The notes: generated by a model from the letters alone, not told the origin. Positions 8,924 through 16,842 are shown, counted from the first letter of the stretch. The stretch is 37,902 nt of DNA from Candidatus Aphodenecus pullistercoris (GCA_017694495.1 JADIMU010000021.1:1-37902), one strand, 5' to 3'. Program-made: numbers and translations.

Positions 8924-8953
8924 TTTGGAGATAATCCCCGAATTTGCTAAAAT
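8924..8953 (+). promoter_or_regulatory. Probable integrase promoter
   Basis: TTTGGA (8924-8929) and TAAAAT (8948-8953) are spaced by 18 bp. The expected transcript start near 8960 lies downstream of the alternative TTG start at 8944, which supports the ATG at 8995. Confidence 0.5.
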
Positions 8954-8994
8954 TCAGGAGGAAACATTTGTTTTACAACATCAGAAGGAGCACG

Positions 8995-10302
8995 ATGGGA
9001 ATTACAATCGGAGATGTAAGCATCTACAAACGAGGCAGGAAGGAATACAACGGGGTCAAAAGAAAGCCTTCATGGTATTGCCAGCTCAGGAATCCTCTCA
9101 CCGGTCAATTTCCTGGAGGAAGGACATACAGCGTTACGAAACTGGCAAAGCAGTTGGGATATCGGAACACATTCAAGCTGAATGGTACTGATGCAAAGAA
9201 CATAGTACAGGAAGCGATCAGCAAGGGGCTCATCAAGGGCGTGTCGCAATATGAAGTTGACGGTTCACTTTCTCCCCTCATCCCCTATGTGGAGAAGATA
9301 CTCAACTATGATGAATCGCCATGGGTGCAGTCTGAAAACAGAAGAAAGATAGACCGGCTATCTCGCGCAAACGTGAAAAACATGGAATCCGCATTCAGAC
9401 TTCATGCGAAACCCCATATCGATCCCAAGACAACAATAATCGGATTCTCGAAACTCGATGCGCAGAAATTGCAGGACAAGATGCACGAAGCTGGAGCAAG
9501 TCCTGACAACATCAACATGGCCATCAAGGCCATGAGAACAGCTTACAACTTCGCCGTTCAGACCGACATCGTGGATTTCAATCCTTTCTCTTACGTCAAG
9601 CCGTATTCAGTCAAACGCCGTGAAAGAGAGATTCTATCAAGAGCCGAGGCGAAGCAGGTTCTTGAATTCATGCAGATTTTCGCTCAGGAGTCCCCATCAA
9701 GGCACGTCGCCTATCTTGCGGCAAAGCTCGCTGTATATGGCGGAATGCGGGAATCCGAAATCCGCGTATTCAGTCTGAACAAGCTCAAAAGAGTGATGAA
9801 TGATGCTGGAGAGCCCACACCGTTCTACAAGGTAGATGTATCGGAAAGCTGGGTCGACGCTGAAAAGGATATAGGCCCCACAAAAGAGCGATACAAGAGG
9901 ACGACAGTCATTCATGAAGACCTAGTGAAAGAGCTGATTGCCTTTGCGGAAAAATATGGCAGGAGCGAATCTGATCTGTTGTTCGCTTCCTTCTCCAAAG
10001 GGAAATCCTCCCAGCCCTATGTCAAAAACATTTTCCAAGACTATTTCTATGATGCTCTTGAAGCCATGGGGATATCAAAAGAAATACGCATGAGCCGGCA
10101 TATCGATTTCCAGAGCCTCAGGCACTTCCATGATTCAGAAAGCAAGGCATCTGCGGAACGGCTTGAACCATACAAGGCGGAAATCAGAGCAGCCATCGGT
10201 CACAAAAGCAAGACTGTTGACGAACTGATCTATACACACGACACACCGACAAGTCTGGTTACGCTCGGTGTGATGTCGAAACACATACTGGACACAAAAT
10301 AG
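8995..10302 (+). CDS. int: Tyrosine recombinase (element integrase)
   Basis: A 435-aa phage-type integrase. It has an N-terminal arm-binding-like part, a SAM-like core-binding domain (about 95-205), and a catalytic domain with YGGMRESEI (R252), SLRHFHD (R376), AIGHKSK (H403) and LIYTHD (Y413, nucleophile). The His of the usual HxxR box II is Gln here (QSLR, Q373). It is next to attL inside tRNA-Gly, so it is expected to integrate and excise this element. The ATG at 8995 has AAGGAG 4 bp upstream; an in-frame TTG at 8944 would lie before the likely transcript start. The unknown 402-aa gene follows after 9 bp. Confidence 0.92.
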   Translation: MGITIGDVSIYKRGRKEYNGVKRKPSWYCQLRNPLTGQFPGGRTYSVTKLAKQLGYRNTFKLNGTDAKNIVQEAISKGLIKGVSQYEVDGSLSPLIPYVEKILNYDESPWVQSENRRKIDRLSRANVKNMESAFRLHAKPHIDPKTTIIGFSKLDAQKLQDKMHEAGASPDNINMAIKAMRTAYNFAVQTDIVDFNPFSYVKPYSVKRREREILSRAEAKQVLEFMQIFAQESPSRHVAYLAAKLAVYGGMRESEIRVFSLNKLKRVMNDAGEPTPFYKVDVSESWVDAEKDIGPTKERYKRTTVIHEDLVKELIAFAEKYGRSESDLLFASFSKGKSSQPYVKNIFQDYFYDALEAMGISKEIRMSRHIDFQSLRHFHDSESKASAERLEPYKAEIRAAIGHKSKTVDELIYTHDTPTSLVTLGVMSKHILDTK

Positions 10303-10311
10303 GAGAAGTAC

Positions 10312-11520
10312 ATGATCACATACATAGAAGCAAAACAGCGTACAGATGCCTTTCTTGAGAAAAAGGTACAGGAAATCAGCAATCTGAATCATAAAATCAT
10401 GGGCAAGTCCCATTCAAAGGAGTTCCGTTGGAACGCCAAGAGCGAGTCATTGCTCCATTTCGAGCATATAGCTTTCGTGATACTCCGCGACTATCTGGTT
10501 GAAGCGGTCAGGCAAGGCATTGAAGGTTCAGACAAGAATGTCACCAACTGCATCAAACAGAATGTCATTCTCTTTATCATGGATCAGGCAAAGATCAAGA
10601 TGAAGAGAATGCTCTGGGACAAGCTCTTCGGGAAATACGACGACAGAAGAACCGAGCTGGACTCACGTTACGCTACTGCGAATTGGCTCATCATCGCAAT
10701 GCGTCTCTGGTTTGATGATCATCCCGAAGAGAAGGATGCATTTGGGGACGCGATTAACTGGAAGAATACGACACTTCTGCGAAAATACATCATTGAAAAC
10801 CGCTTCAGCTCAGAACATCCATTCAATGACTTCTTCAACGATACAGACTACAGGACTCTTGTCGAGACCTTCTGTATCCCGTATCTCTCCCCTGAAGCGG
10901 AAGAAGAACTCAATCCGAAGCCAGAACCTGATGATCCTAAAAAGGATGCTCTCATCGACGCCCTTGAGCAGCTTCGCGAAAAGCTTGATTCCGGAAAATC
11001 AAGTCTCCAAAAAGTATTAGAAGAACTTGGAGAACTTTCAAGGAAAGTCAAGGATATCTTTAAACAGGGTGGAACGATTGCAACAGCGTCAAAAGAGATC
11101 AGTACAAAACTCAAGTCAATAAGCAATCAGAACACAGAGATTGCCAATGATGTTCAGGATGCACTCGATAACATCAGTAAAATCTGGGAGGACAAGTTCG
11201 CCAATGAAGAAGACAGACTTGCCCATTACAAAGCAATAGCCGCCGACAAAATATTTCTTGGCGCGTTTCTTGCGAAATACAAGGCTGAACATGGAGACTG
11301 GCTTCAGAAACATGCAAAAGGTCAACAAATCTTCTATACCATCAAGAAAGAGGATCACCTTCTCAACCAGATCCTCTTTGCAATCTTCGATAAACGTCCT
11401 GACATCAAATTCGAAGCAATCGATGCCTACCTCAGATATGAAGATGGCTACAAGACAATACCGTCAAATACAATCTACGATGCAAGAAAGAGATGGAATT
11501 ACAATCGGAATGGCAACTGA
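10312..11520 (+). CDS. Hypothetical protein of the element, 402 aa
   Basis: I do not recognise a family. The ATG has TAGGAGAAG upstream and lies 9 bp after the integrase stop, so both are probably on one transcript. The N-terminal 200 residues look helical and globular (HFEHIAFVILRDYLVEAVRQGI, TANWLIIAMRLWFDD). A Pro/Asp/Lys-rich hinge (about 203-212) follows, then a long coiled-coil-like region (about 213-310: ALEQLREKLDSGKSSLQKVLEEL and later heptads). The C-terminal part (about 320-402) is basic near the end (ARKRWNYNRNGN). There is no transmembrane segment or signal peptide. It could be an integrase accessory, a regulator or a defence gene; nothing in the sequence decides. Confidence 0.7.
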   Translation: MITYIEAKQRTDAFLEKKVQEISNLNHKIMGKSHSKEFRWNAKSESLLHFEHIAFVILRDYLVEAVRQGIEGSDKNVTNCIKQNVILFIMDQAKIKMKRMLWDKLFGKYDDRRTELDSRYATANWLIIAMRLWFDDHPEEKDAFGDAINWKNTTLLRKYIIENRFSSEHPFNDFFNDTDYRTLVETFCIPYLSPEAEEELNPKPEPDDPKKDALIDALEQLREKLDSGKSSLQKVLEELGELSRKVKDIFKQGGTIATASKEISTKLKSISNQNTEIANDVQDALDNISKIWEDKFANEEDRLAHYKAIAADKIFLGAFLAKYKAEHGDWLQKHAKGQQIFYTIKKEDHLLNQILFAIFDKRPDIKFEAIDAYLRYEDGYKTIPSNTIYDARKRWNYNRNGN

Positions 11521-11526
11521 TTCAAA

Positions 11527-11775
11527 CTGAGAGGGGACAACCTATATGCGTTACCTTTTCCCCTCAGACTCTCCTTTCCCACCATTGCAACATCTAGGAG
11601 CTTTCCTCTCCTGGATGTACCACACCTTCCCCTTCAGTGAGACTGTCAGCGCGGAAAGTAAAGGACAAGACAAGAGCCAGAGGCTTCCTTGACTGTCCGC
11701 TTGCTGACATCTCTTCGGGATGCAGCCACATTCCTGTCAAGGGCCAAGACGAGACACTGCGTGTGCCCTGTGACA
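11527..11775 (+). ncRNA. Candidate structured RNA or leader upstream of radC
   Basis: The 359-bp gap between the 402-aa gene and radC has no convincing gene but several consecutive stems. They are: 11531-11537 with 11559-11565 (7 bp); 11590-11600 with 11608-11618 (11 bp, one G-T); 11645-11655 with 11696-11708 (11 bp, TT bulge); 11708-11722 (UUCG-type hairpin); and 11735-11744 with 11765-11775 (10 bp, one-base bulge) enclosing ACAC/GTGT. The reading frame upstream of the radC ATG is open but has no family similarity. It may be a cis-regulatory leader, a free RNA or DNA folded as a single strand. No known RNA class was recognised. Confidence 0.45.
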
Positions 11776-11879
11776 TCCATTACCACCTGATCCCAGGCTT
11801 CATTTCTTCTCGCCCCGTCGCGGGAGATGTAACCACCGCAACGGAGATTGCAAATCCTGAATTTCTGGAGGTAGAGGAA

Positions 11880-12557
11880 ATGGCCTACACACAGATGGAA
11901 CTTTTCGAGACATTCGAGAAGACACAGACGATTGCAGAGAAGATTGCCCAGTATGGAGTCAAAGGACTTGGAGACTGCGAGCTCATGGTTGAGCTCATCA
12001 GACCGTATCTCTCATCAAGAGCGGATGCAAAGAGGACAGCAAACGAGATACTTGACGCATTGAATTGCAACGTAACCCCTTCGCTGACAGACCTGACAAG
12101 TATCAAGGGAGTATCAAAGGAGCTGGCATCCGGCATACTCATCGCTCTTGAGTTCGGCAGACGCAAGGGAGAGAAGACGGCAAGATCAATCACCAGCCCG
12201 AACGACATCTACAGGGAGACCTATCACTTCACGCACGAGGAACAGGAGCACTTCATCGTCATGGCTCTCAATGGAGCTCACGAGATTCTCTTCACCAAGT
12301 GCATAACAACTGGGATTGTCAACAAGACGCTGGCCCATCCCAGAGAGGTATTCTCGGATGCAATCAAGGCAAGAGCGACGGCAATCGCCATAGCCCACAA
12401 CCATCCATCGGGCACACTTGAGCCGAGCGATGATGACATCTCGCTCACGAAGCGGATAAGGTTGGCCGGAGACATACTGGGAATCAAGGTTCTTGACCAT
12501 CTGATAATCACAGACAAGAGCTACTATAGTTTTCTGGAACATGGAATGCTGGATTAG
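11880..12557 (+). CDS. radC: RadC-family JAB-domain protein
   Basis: A 225-aa protein with an N-terminal helix-hairpin-helix-like part (LTSIKGVSKELASGILIALEFGRR) and a C-terminal JAB/MPN domain. The metal-binding motif HNHPSGTLEPSDDD contains H173, H175 and D186. RadC proteins are common on mobile elements and are often near replication or anti-restriction genes; the biochemical role is unsettled. The ATG at 11880 has GGAGG 8 bp upstream. An in-frame GTG at 11637 would add 81 residues without family similarity, so it is rejected. The structured region 11527-11775 precedes it and a terminator follows. Confidence 0.9.
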   Translation: MAYTQMELFETFEKTQTIAEKIAQYGVKGLGDCELMVELIRPYLSSRADAKRTANEILDALNCNVTPSLTDLTSIKGVSKELASGILIALEFGRRKGEKTARSITSPNDIYRETYHFTHEEQEHFIVMALNGAHEILFTKCITTGIVNKTLAHPREVFSDAIKARATAIAIAHNHPSGTLEPSDDDISLTKRIRLAGDILGIKVLDHLIITDKSYYSFLEHGMLD

Positions 12558-12568
12558 AGCCAGCACTT

Positions 12569-12595
12569 GAGGGGGCATCGTCTCCCTCTTTTTTT
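12569..12595 (+). terminator. Rho-independent terminator after radC
   Basis: GAGGG (12569-12573) pairs with CCCTC (12584-12588), followed by a run of seven T. A further hairpin (TGCTGG 12547-12552 with CCAGCA 12560-12565) overlaps the radC stop. Confidence 0.75.
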
Positions 12596-12628
12596 GCCCT
12601 CACACCAACCATACTTGAAGAAAGTTCA

Positions 12629-12704
12629 CAGACATGAATAGTCTGATTTTTCTTATCCTGTAACAACTTACATGAAGAGAAAAACCAGAAAGTCTGTGTA
12701 TAAT
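12629..12704 (+). promoter_or_regulatory. Hairpin with T-run, then a TATAAT promoter element for the HTH genes
   Basis: CAGAC (12629-12633) pairs with GTCTG (12641-12645) before ATTTTTC, a second weak terminator. A perfect TATAAT -10 box follows at 12699-12704, 29 bp before the GTG of the first HTH gene. No good -35 is seen, so activation by a regulator is possible. Confidence 0.4.
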
Positions 12705-12733
12705 CTTTTGCTCATAACTTCCAGACTTGAAGT

Positions 12734-12967
12734 GTGATCAAAAGTGAAACGAGGACCGACAAATTTAAGATAGACCACACTCGTCAGACGCGAGTTCTCC
12801 TGACTGCGAAGGAGGTCGCTGAGCGATACGGATACACCGTAGAAACAGTGTATGTGAAAAAATGTCGTCGAGAGTTGCCGTTTGTCAAGATTCCAGGTCA
12901 TCGCGCGATGTATCCACTCGATGAACTCGAGAAGATGGAGGCGGAGGGTCTTTATGAAGTCAGATGA
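12734..12967 (+). CDS. Small helix-turn-helix protein (excisionase-like)
   Basis: A 77-aa protein starting at GTG. The core LTAKEVAERYGYTVETVYVKKCRRELPFVKIPGHRAMYPLDELEKM follows the MerR-like excisionase pattern (HTH_17): a helix-turn-helix, then a wing ending in a YP-DEL motif. Such proteins steer integrase toward excision or regulate element genes. It overlaps the next small gene by 14 bp. It is likely the excisionase or a control protein of this element; which of the two small HTH proteins has that job is not clear. Confidence 0.7.
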   Translation: MIKSETRTDKFKIDHTRQTRVLLTAKEVAERYGYTVETVYVKKCRRELPFVKIPGHRAMYPLDELEKMEAEGLYEVR

Positions 12968-13151
12968 GAAGCTTGGCGCTGATGAAAAAGAGCGGATGTC
13001 ATACAAGGAGTTCGCCTTCGAGCTGGGATACTCATACGCGACGATACGGGTTTACGCCTCGCAGGGACGCATTCAAGTCGTCCGCCCCAAAGGTCGAAGG
13101 CCGTACATCCTTCGTTCTTATGCCGAGGAGGTTAAAAAGAATGGATTCTGA
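12954..13151 (+). CDS. Second small helix-turn-helix protein
   Basis: A 65-aa protein; the ATG at 12954 follows GGCGGAGGG with 6-7 bp spacing inside the end of the preceding gene. MSYKEFAFELGYSYATIRVYASQGRIQVVRPKGRRPYILRSYAEEV again has the excisionase-like winged HTH layout, with a basic wing (RPKGRRPYI). A longer frame opens upstream at 12882 in another frame of the first gene and is not supported. Two adjacent excisionase-like genes suggest a regulator and excisionase pair or a duplicated module that has diverged. Confidence 0.65.
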   Translation: MKSDEKLGADEKERMSYKEFAFELGYSYATIRVYASQGRIQVVRPKGRRPYILRSYAEEVKKNGF

Positions 13152-13239
13152 TATACGAGCTCCACCAAGCACAACGCCACACCGCAACAACGGCCATGTT
13201 ATGGTCGGTTATCACCAAATCATAAGAAGGAGAAATTTT

Positions 13240-13707
13240 ATGGCAGTAAATGTCAACAAGCTTGAACCGCCCATCAATGCCGAATTGCACGACGGAACGT
13301 ACGAGGCGGTTATTGAAAAGTGTGAGGAGCGCGTGCCCCGTTCTGGCAACGGTACGCAGCTCTTCCTCATGCCACGTGTCGCAGGCCCTGCCTGCATCGG
13401 AGCAGCCGCATTCGACCATATCACTCTCACGAGCAGCAGCGTAGGCGCTGTTTATTACGGTACGAGGAAACTGCACCAGCTGCTTGAGGCTGTCGGGCTC
13501 GGAGGAGTCTCCTCGTTCGAGCCGTCAGACCTCATCGGCAAGCGTGTGCGCATCGTCATCAGGATGAAGCACACCGACCGGTGGGGCTGGCAGCCGGAGG
13601 TTGTCGCCTACGAAAAGGCGGAGAACGGATCCGCACCGGCTGACGAGGCCGATGCGGACGAGAATTACGAAGAAGCTCCGGACACGAAGGACGACATCCC
13701 GTTCTGA
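13240..13707 (+). CDS. DUF669-like, single-strand-binding-type protein
   Basis: A 155-aa protein with an N-terminal beta-rich domain (LHDGTYEAVIEKCEERVPRSGNGTQLFLMPRV) and a central RKLHQLLEAVGL and LIGKRVRIVIRM section. It ends in an acidic tail closing with DDIPF. This matches the phage DUF669 pattern, thought to act beside replication or recombination genes. The DDIPF end is the type of tail that single-strand-binding proteins use to recruit partners. The ATG at 13240 follows AAGAAGGAG. A longer upstream frame overlaps the HTH gene in another frame and is rejected. A strong hairpin follows, then the primase-like gene. Confidence 0.65.
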   Translation: MAVNVNKLEPPINAELHDGTYEAVIEKCEERVPRSGNGTQLFLMPRVAGPACIGAAAFDHITLTSSSVGAVYYGTRKLHQLLEAVGLGGVSSFEPSDLIGKRVRIVIRMKHTDRWGWQPEVVAYEKAENGSAPADEADADENYEEAPDTKDDIPF

Positions 13708-13717
13708 GCTTCACGAG

Positions 13718-13743
13718 AAGGGGCCTCCGGCACGAGGCCCCTT
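13718..13743 (+). other. Strong GC-rich hairpin between DUF669-like and primase-like genes
   Basis: AAGGGGCCTC (13718-13727) pairs perfectly with GAGGCCCCTT (13734-13743) around a 6-base loop. There is no T-run, so it is more likely an mRNA-stability or partial-termination element than a full terminator. Confidence 0.55.
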
Positions 13744-13765
13744 CCCTGTCATGAGGACAGTATAA

Positions 13766-14635
13766 ATGACGAGAATTGAAGAGCTCAAGGCCAACATGGC
13801 ATCGAACGGCATCTATCCGGCAGGCGACATCCACCTCCGCTCAGACCGCATGGAGCGGATCAGATCCTTTGACGGGAAGCGAGGAAACAGCGATATCTTC
13901 CTCCGTTACGATCCTGTTCATGATTCTGTCATGTATGGAGACTGGAAAGAAGGAGGCAAACACTACGTATACCGTTTCAGGCGCACTGACGACAGACTCA
14001 AAAGCGTCTTTGACATGCTTCCATTCTTCATGCGTGACAACCGTAAGACCGACACATGCGACGAGGCCTTCCTGAAAGCCTATGCAACTGCCATAGTCCA
14101 GTGCAACGCACATGCCTCTTTTGAGCATCCGTATCTTCAGAGGAAGCGTGTCATGCCTCATAGCCTCAGGCAGTCATCAGACGGCCTACTGATCGTCCCA
14201 GTCTACAATGACATGTCGGAGGTGGTAGGCGTCCAGTTCATCGCTCCTGACGGCAGCAAGCGCTTTCTGAGAGGTAGCAGGATGAACGGAGGACATCTCA
14301 TCGTCGGAGGCATGAGGAAGGGTCTTATCTTCATCGTCGAAGGATTTGCAACAGGTGCATCCGTAGCCGAACAGACAGGCATGCTCACATATATCGCGTT
14401 CTCGGCAGGCAATCTTGCTACAGTCGCACACATGGTGAAGAAGCGCCACCCGACAGAGAGGATCGTCATCATCGCTGACAACGATAAATCAGGAACAGGG
14501 CAGATGAAAGCCCAGGAAGCTGCTGTTGCAGCTGGAGTCGAACATGTCGTCATCCCGACTGAAGGTCAGGATGCCAATGACTTTGTAAATCACGGAGGCG
14601 ATATCATGCGCCTCAAAAAAGAGGAGACAAGATAA
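13766..14635 (+). CDS. Toprim-domain primase-like protein
   Basis: A 289-aa protein. The C-terminal half is a Toprim fold: LIFIVEGFATGASVAEQTG (E192) and ERIVIIADNDKSGTG (D238, D240), the acidic set that binds metal in DnaG-type primases. The N-terminal half resembles the region before Toprim in phage and plasmid primases (SDGLLIVPVYN, VVGVQFIAPDGSKRFLRG). No CHC2 zinc finger is seen, so template recognition would differ from DnaG. The start has GAGGACAG upstream. The stop overlaps the helicase ATG (TAATG), which makes a primase-helicase pair for replication of the excised element. Confidence 0.8.
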   Translation: MTRIEELKANMASNGIYPAGDIHLRSDRMERIRSFDGKRGNSDIFLRYDPVHDSVMYGDWKEGGKHYVYRFRRTDDRLKSVFDMLPFFMRDNRKTDTCDEAFLKAYATAIVQCNAHASFEHPYLQRKRVMPHSLRQSSDGLLIVPVYNDMSEVVGVQFIAPDGSKRFLRGSRMNGGHLIVGGMRKGLIFIVEGFATGASVAEQTGMLTYIAFSAGNLATVAHMVKKRHPTERIVIIADNDKSGTGQMKAQEAAVAAGVEHVVIPTEGQDANDFVNHGGDIMRLKKEETR

Positions 14636-16236
14636 TGAACACAGACATCATCAATCAGATTACAGCCAACACCGAGGAGGTCAGCTTTCTCAGCGGTGTC
14701 CGCAAGGATAACGCCATGAGCTTCTATCTGCCCTACAGGGATGACAATGGGATCATCGTCAACTACCTGAAGGTCGGCATAGACGGAAAGGAGCGCTTCA
14801 TCCGCAACCGGTTCCGTTTTCCTGGAACATTCGTCCTTGGAACGATAGAAAGGAAGCAGCCCGTCTATGTCTGCTCGGACTGGAGGGAGGCACTCTCCAT
14901 CTACACGATGCAGAAGGAGACCGTTGTTCTTCCTTCATTCAGAAGCAGCGGGCACAAGGTCGAAGCGACGCTCAAGGCAAGAGGCTGCATCATCAAGGAG
15001 CCGACAGTCGAGGATCAGATCAGGCCAAGGGAGACATCCCAGGTTCCTGCCGAATGGACTTCACCCGCAATGCCACTATCGACAGACCCCCTCAACAGGA
15101 CGGCATCCAGCGGCCAGGACACCTTCTACATCGGCAAGTCCCTCCTCGGACACTTCACTCCGGTAAGATGGCTCATCAGGGGCTTCTTCCCCAGAGGGCG
15201 ATTCCTAAACTTTATCTACTCGCCCTCTGGAGTCGGCAAGACCATCTACGCCCTCGATTCCGCGCTTCATATGGCGGCGGGGCTTCCTTCCTGGCATGGG
15301 TTCATCTGCCACAAGGCGAAGGTGCTCTATGTTGCTGGAGAGAGCGAAGCCGCAATCAGGTCGAGGATAATAGCATTCGCGAAAGCCTATACGGACGCCT
15401 TCCTTGAGAATTTCTGCTTCTATCCCCTGTCGGCACCGCTGTCATCCGCAGAAGGCATGGAGAGGCTTCAGAATACGCTGAGAGAACTCGAAGCCGCTCC
15501 GTATGGCTTCAAGCCCGACATCATCTTCTTCGACACATGGAACACCTTCTTCACAGGAGAGGAGAACAATGCCGTCGATATCGCGCGCTTCCGCGCTGAT
15601 GTCATCCTCCGCCTCCAGATCTTCCATGACTGCGCCATCGTATTCCTCCACCACACGACAAAGGCGAATGACGAAGACATGCGCGGCTCGGGAGCCATCA
15701 AGGGCATGGCAGACTTCACACTGCGTGTCAGCTACAACAAGGAAGGAGGAATCCGCCAGACTGTGACAAAGAACCGTCTCGGCCCCGAAGGCGATTATGT
15801 GGATGCAAGAATCAAGACGGTAACCATCGAGAGCCTTGGCAAGGATGAGGACGGATTCCATGTCAGCGGCGCCTGTCTTGAGCATTCAGGCAATTCGAAG
15901 AGTCTTGGCATGCTCTCGGCAGAAGCAACATCCAAGCTCTCTGCCATCCGTGATGCCATGACTCTTCACGGAACTCCCAGTTGCACAGGGGTGTGGTCAC
16001 TGTCCGGCTCGGCGATCGAGGATCATATGAGGGATGTGTATGGGAAGGATGAAGCCTGGCTCTCTGAGAACCTCTCCAGGACAGGATCATTCTTCGATGA
16101 GCTTGTCGACTCGGGACATATCTGCATCAGCAGGGATGAGGATGGGCGGCTTGCATCAATCACAATGCTGTCTCCTAATGAGAACGACTCGATATCCCGC
16201 AACAGGAGACTTACCACAGGTCAGCAGGCCACATGA
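14635..16236 (+). CDS. RepA-like AAA_25 ATPase/helicase
   Basis: A 533-aa protein. Residues 1-125 form an N-terminal domain reminiscent of the pre-Toprim and Toprim parts of primases (YLPYRDDNGIIVNYLKVGIDGKERFIRNRF, QPVYVCSDWREALSI), without clear catalytic residues. The ATPase follows: Walker A SPSGVGKT (196-203), LYVAGESE, Walker B PDIIFFDTW (D300) and the FLHHTTK motif (339-342), as in hexameric RepA-type replicative helicases. The C-terminal 150 residues may bind DNA. It overlaps the primase-like gene and is followed by the origin-like palindromes, which fits a self-contained replication module. Confidence 0.82.
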   Translation: MNTDIINQITANTEEVSFLSGVRKDNAMSFYLPYRDDNGIIVNYLKVGIDGKERFIRNRFRFPGTFVLGTIERKQPVYVCSDWREALSIYTMQKETVVLPSFRSSGHKVEATLKARGCIIKEPTVEDQIRPRETSQVPAEWTSPAMPLSTDPLNRTASSGQDTFYIGKSLLGHFTPVRWLIRGFFPRGRFLNFIYSPSGVGKTIYALDSALHMAAGLPSWHGFICHKAKVLYVAGESEAAIRSRIIAFAKAYTDAFLENFCFYPLSAPLSSAEGMERLQNTLRELEAAPYGFKPDIIFFDTWNTFFTGEENNAVDIARFRADVILRLQIFHDCAIVFLHHTTKANDEDMRGSGAIKGMADFTLRVSYNKEGGIRQTVTKNRLGPEGDYVDARIKTVTIESLGKDEDGFHVSGACLEHSGNSKSLGMLSAEATSKLSAIRDAMTLHGTPSCTGVWSLSGSAIEDHMRDVYGKDEAWLSENLSRTGSFFDELVDSGHICISRDEDGRLASITMLSPNENDSISRNRRLTTGQQAT

Positions 16237-16244
16237 GCCGTAAC

Positions 16245-16483
16245 GACACAGCCCTTATTAATAATTAATAATTAATCTATTAATAATCACTGTGTCATCT
16301 ATGAACCCTGTGTAAGCAGGGTTCATAGACTTCATAGCACATATGTGCTGTTTTCCCACTGGCATCTGTTGATGCCTTATCCCATGGTTGAACCCACATA
16401 TACACATGCTTCCCATGAACCATGTGAGCCAGAAGGAAAAGTGTCTCAGGAATTAACAATTCTTAACACTAATTCCTTCTGGC
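16245..16483. other. Palindromic AT-rich region, candidate replication origin or oriT
   Basis: Together with 16557-16811 this fills a 606-bp gene-free gap (16237-16842). An AT-rich core is flanked by nested inverted repeats: GACACAG 16245-16251 with 16290-16296, and TTATTAATA 16255-16263 with 16278-16286. Next come a perfect 12-bp hairpin (16299-16310 with 16317-16328), a 14-bp palindrome AGCACATATGTGCT (16336-16349), a CATGGTT/AACCATG pair (16383-16389 with 16418-16424) and an 11-bp inverted repeat (16428-16438 with 16473-16483). ATGAACCCTGTG (16301) and ATGAACCATGTG (16415) look iteron-like. It lies between replication and mobilization genes, so it could serve either function. Confidence 0.5.
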
Positions 16484-16556
16484 ATAAGGCTTTTCTCATT
16501 CTTTATATGTGTCAAGAATGTTATACTTCAAGTATGAGAAAAGCAGTATCGGGACA

Positions 16557-16811
16557 GAAGATGAGCCATGGTTGCTCCAGACATCCAGTGCCGGTTCCGG
16601 ACTACGAGATTTCATCCTAGTCAATCGAAATCTCTCCGCTACACGCGCATCACTGTCTGTCTTCCGGAACCATGTCCCGTCTTCAGTCAGCAAGGGGTAA
16701 GAATGCTTCACATTCTTGTCCCCCCACATGCTCAGGCATGTGCCCCCGTTCCCTCTGGTCAGGGGGTTGCCGATACTGGATTCAGGCCTCTGTTGTCGGC
16801 CTGTCATCCAG
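16557..16811 (+). promoter_or_regulatory. Structured region upstream of mobC, candidate oriT or RNA leader
   Basis: A chain of stems precedes mobC: GAGATTTC 16606-16613 with 16627-16634; GGGG-AAGAATG (16694-16705) with CATTCTT-CCCC (to 16723); CACATGC-TCAG-GCATGTG (16725-16742); CCCCC 16743-16747 with 16762-16766; and CTGGAT-CAGGCC (16776-16788) with GGCCTG-ATCCAG (16798-16811). Upstream, AACCATG (16668-16674) can pair with 16567-16573, while the overlapping CCGGAACC (16664-16671) can pair with 16593-16600, so two folds exclude each other. A weak -10-like TATACT sits at 16522-16527. Confidence 0.5.
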
Positions 16812-16842
16812 ATTGTCCCACTGCTTTCAAGGGAGGTCAGGA

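Noticed and set aside
11637-11879. Extended RadC start at a GTG 81 codons upstream
   Set aside because: The added residues have no family similarity and run through the stem-loop region; the ATG at 11880 has a GGAGG site and gives normal RadC length.
12650-12662. TATCCTG, resembling the IncP-type nick site, between radC and the HTH genes
   Set aside because: Seven bases recur by chance, it is far from the mob genes and there is no inverted repeat of the expected type beside it.
16245-16811. CRISPR array
   Set aside because: The repeats are inverted and unequal in length and spacing; there are no regular spacers and no cas genes.
16672-16842. N-terminal extension of MobC
   Set aside because: The extra residues are Cys/Ser/Arg-rich translation of the hairpin region; the ATG at 16843 has a strong ribosome site.
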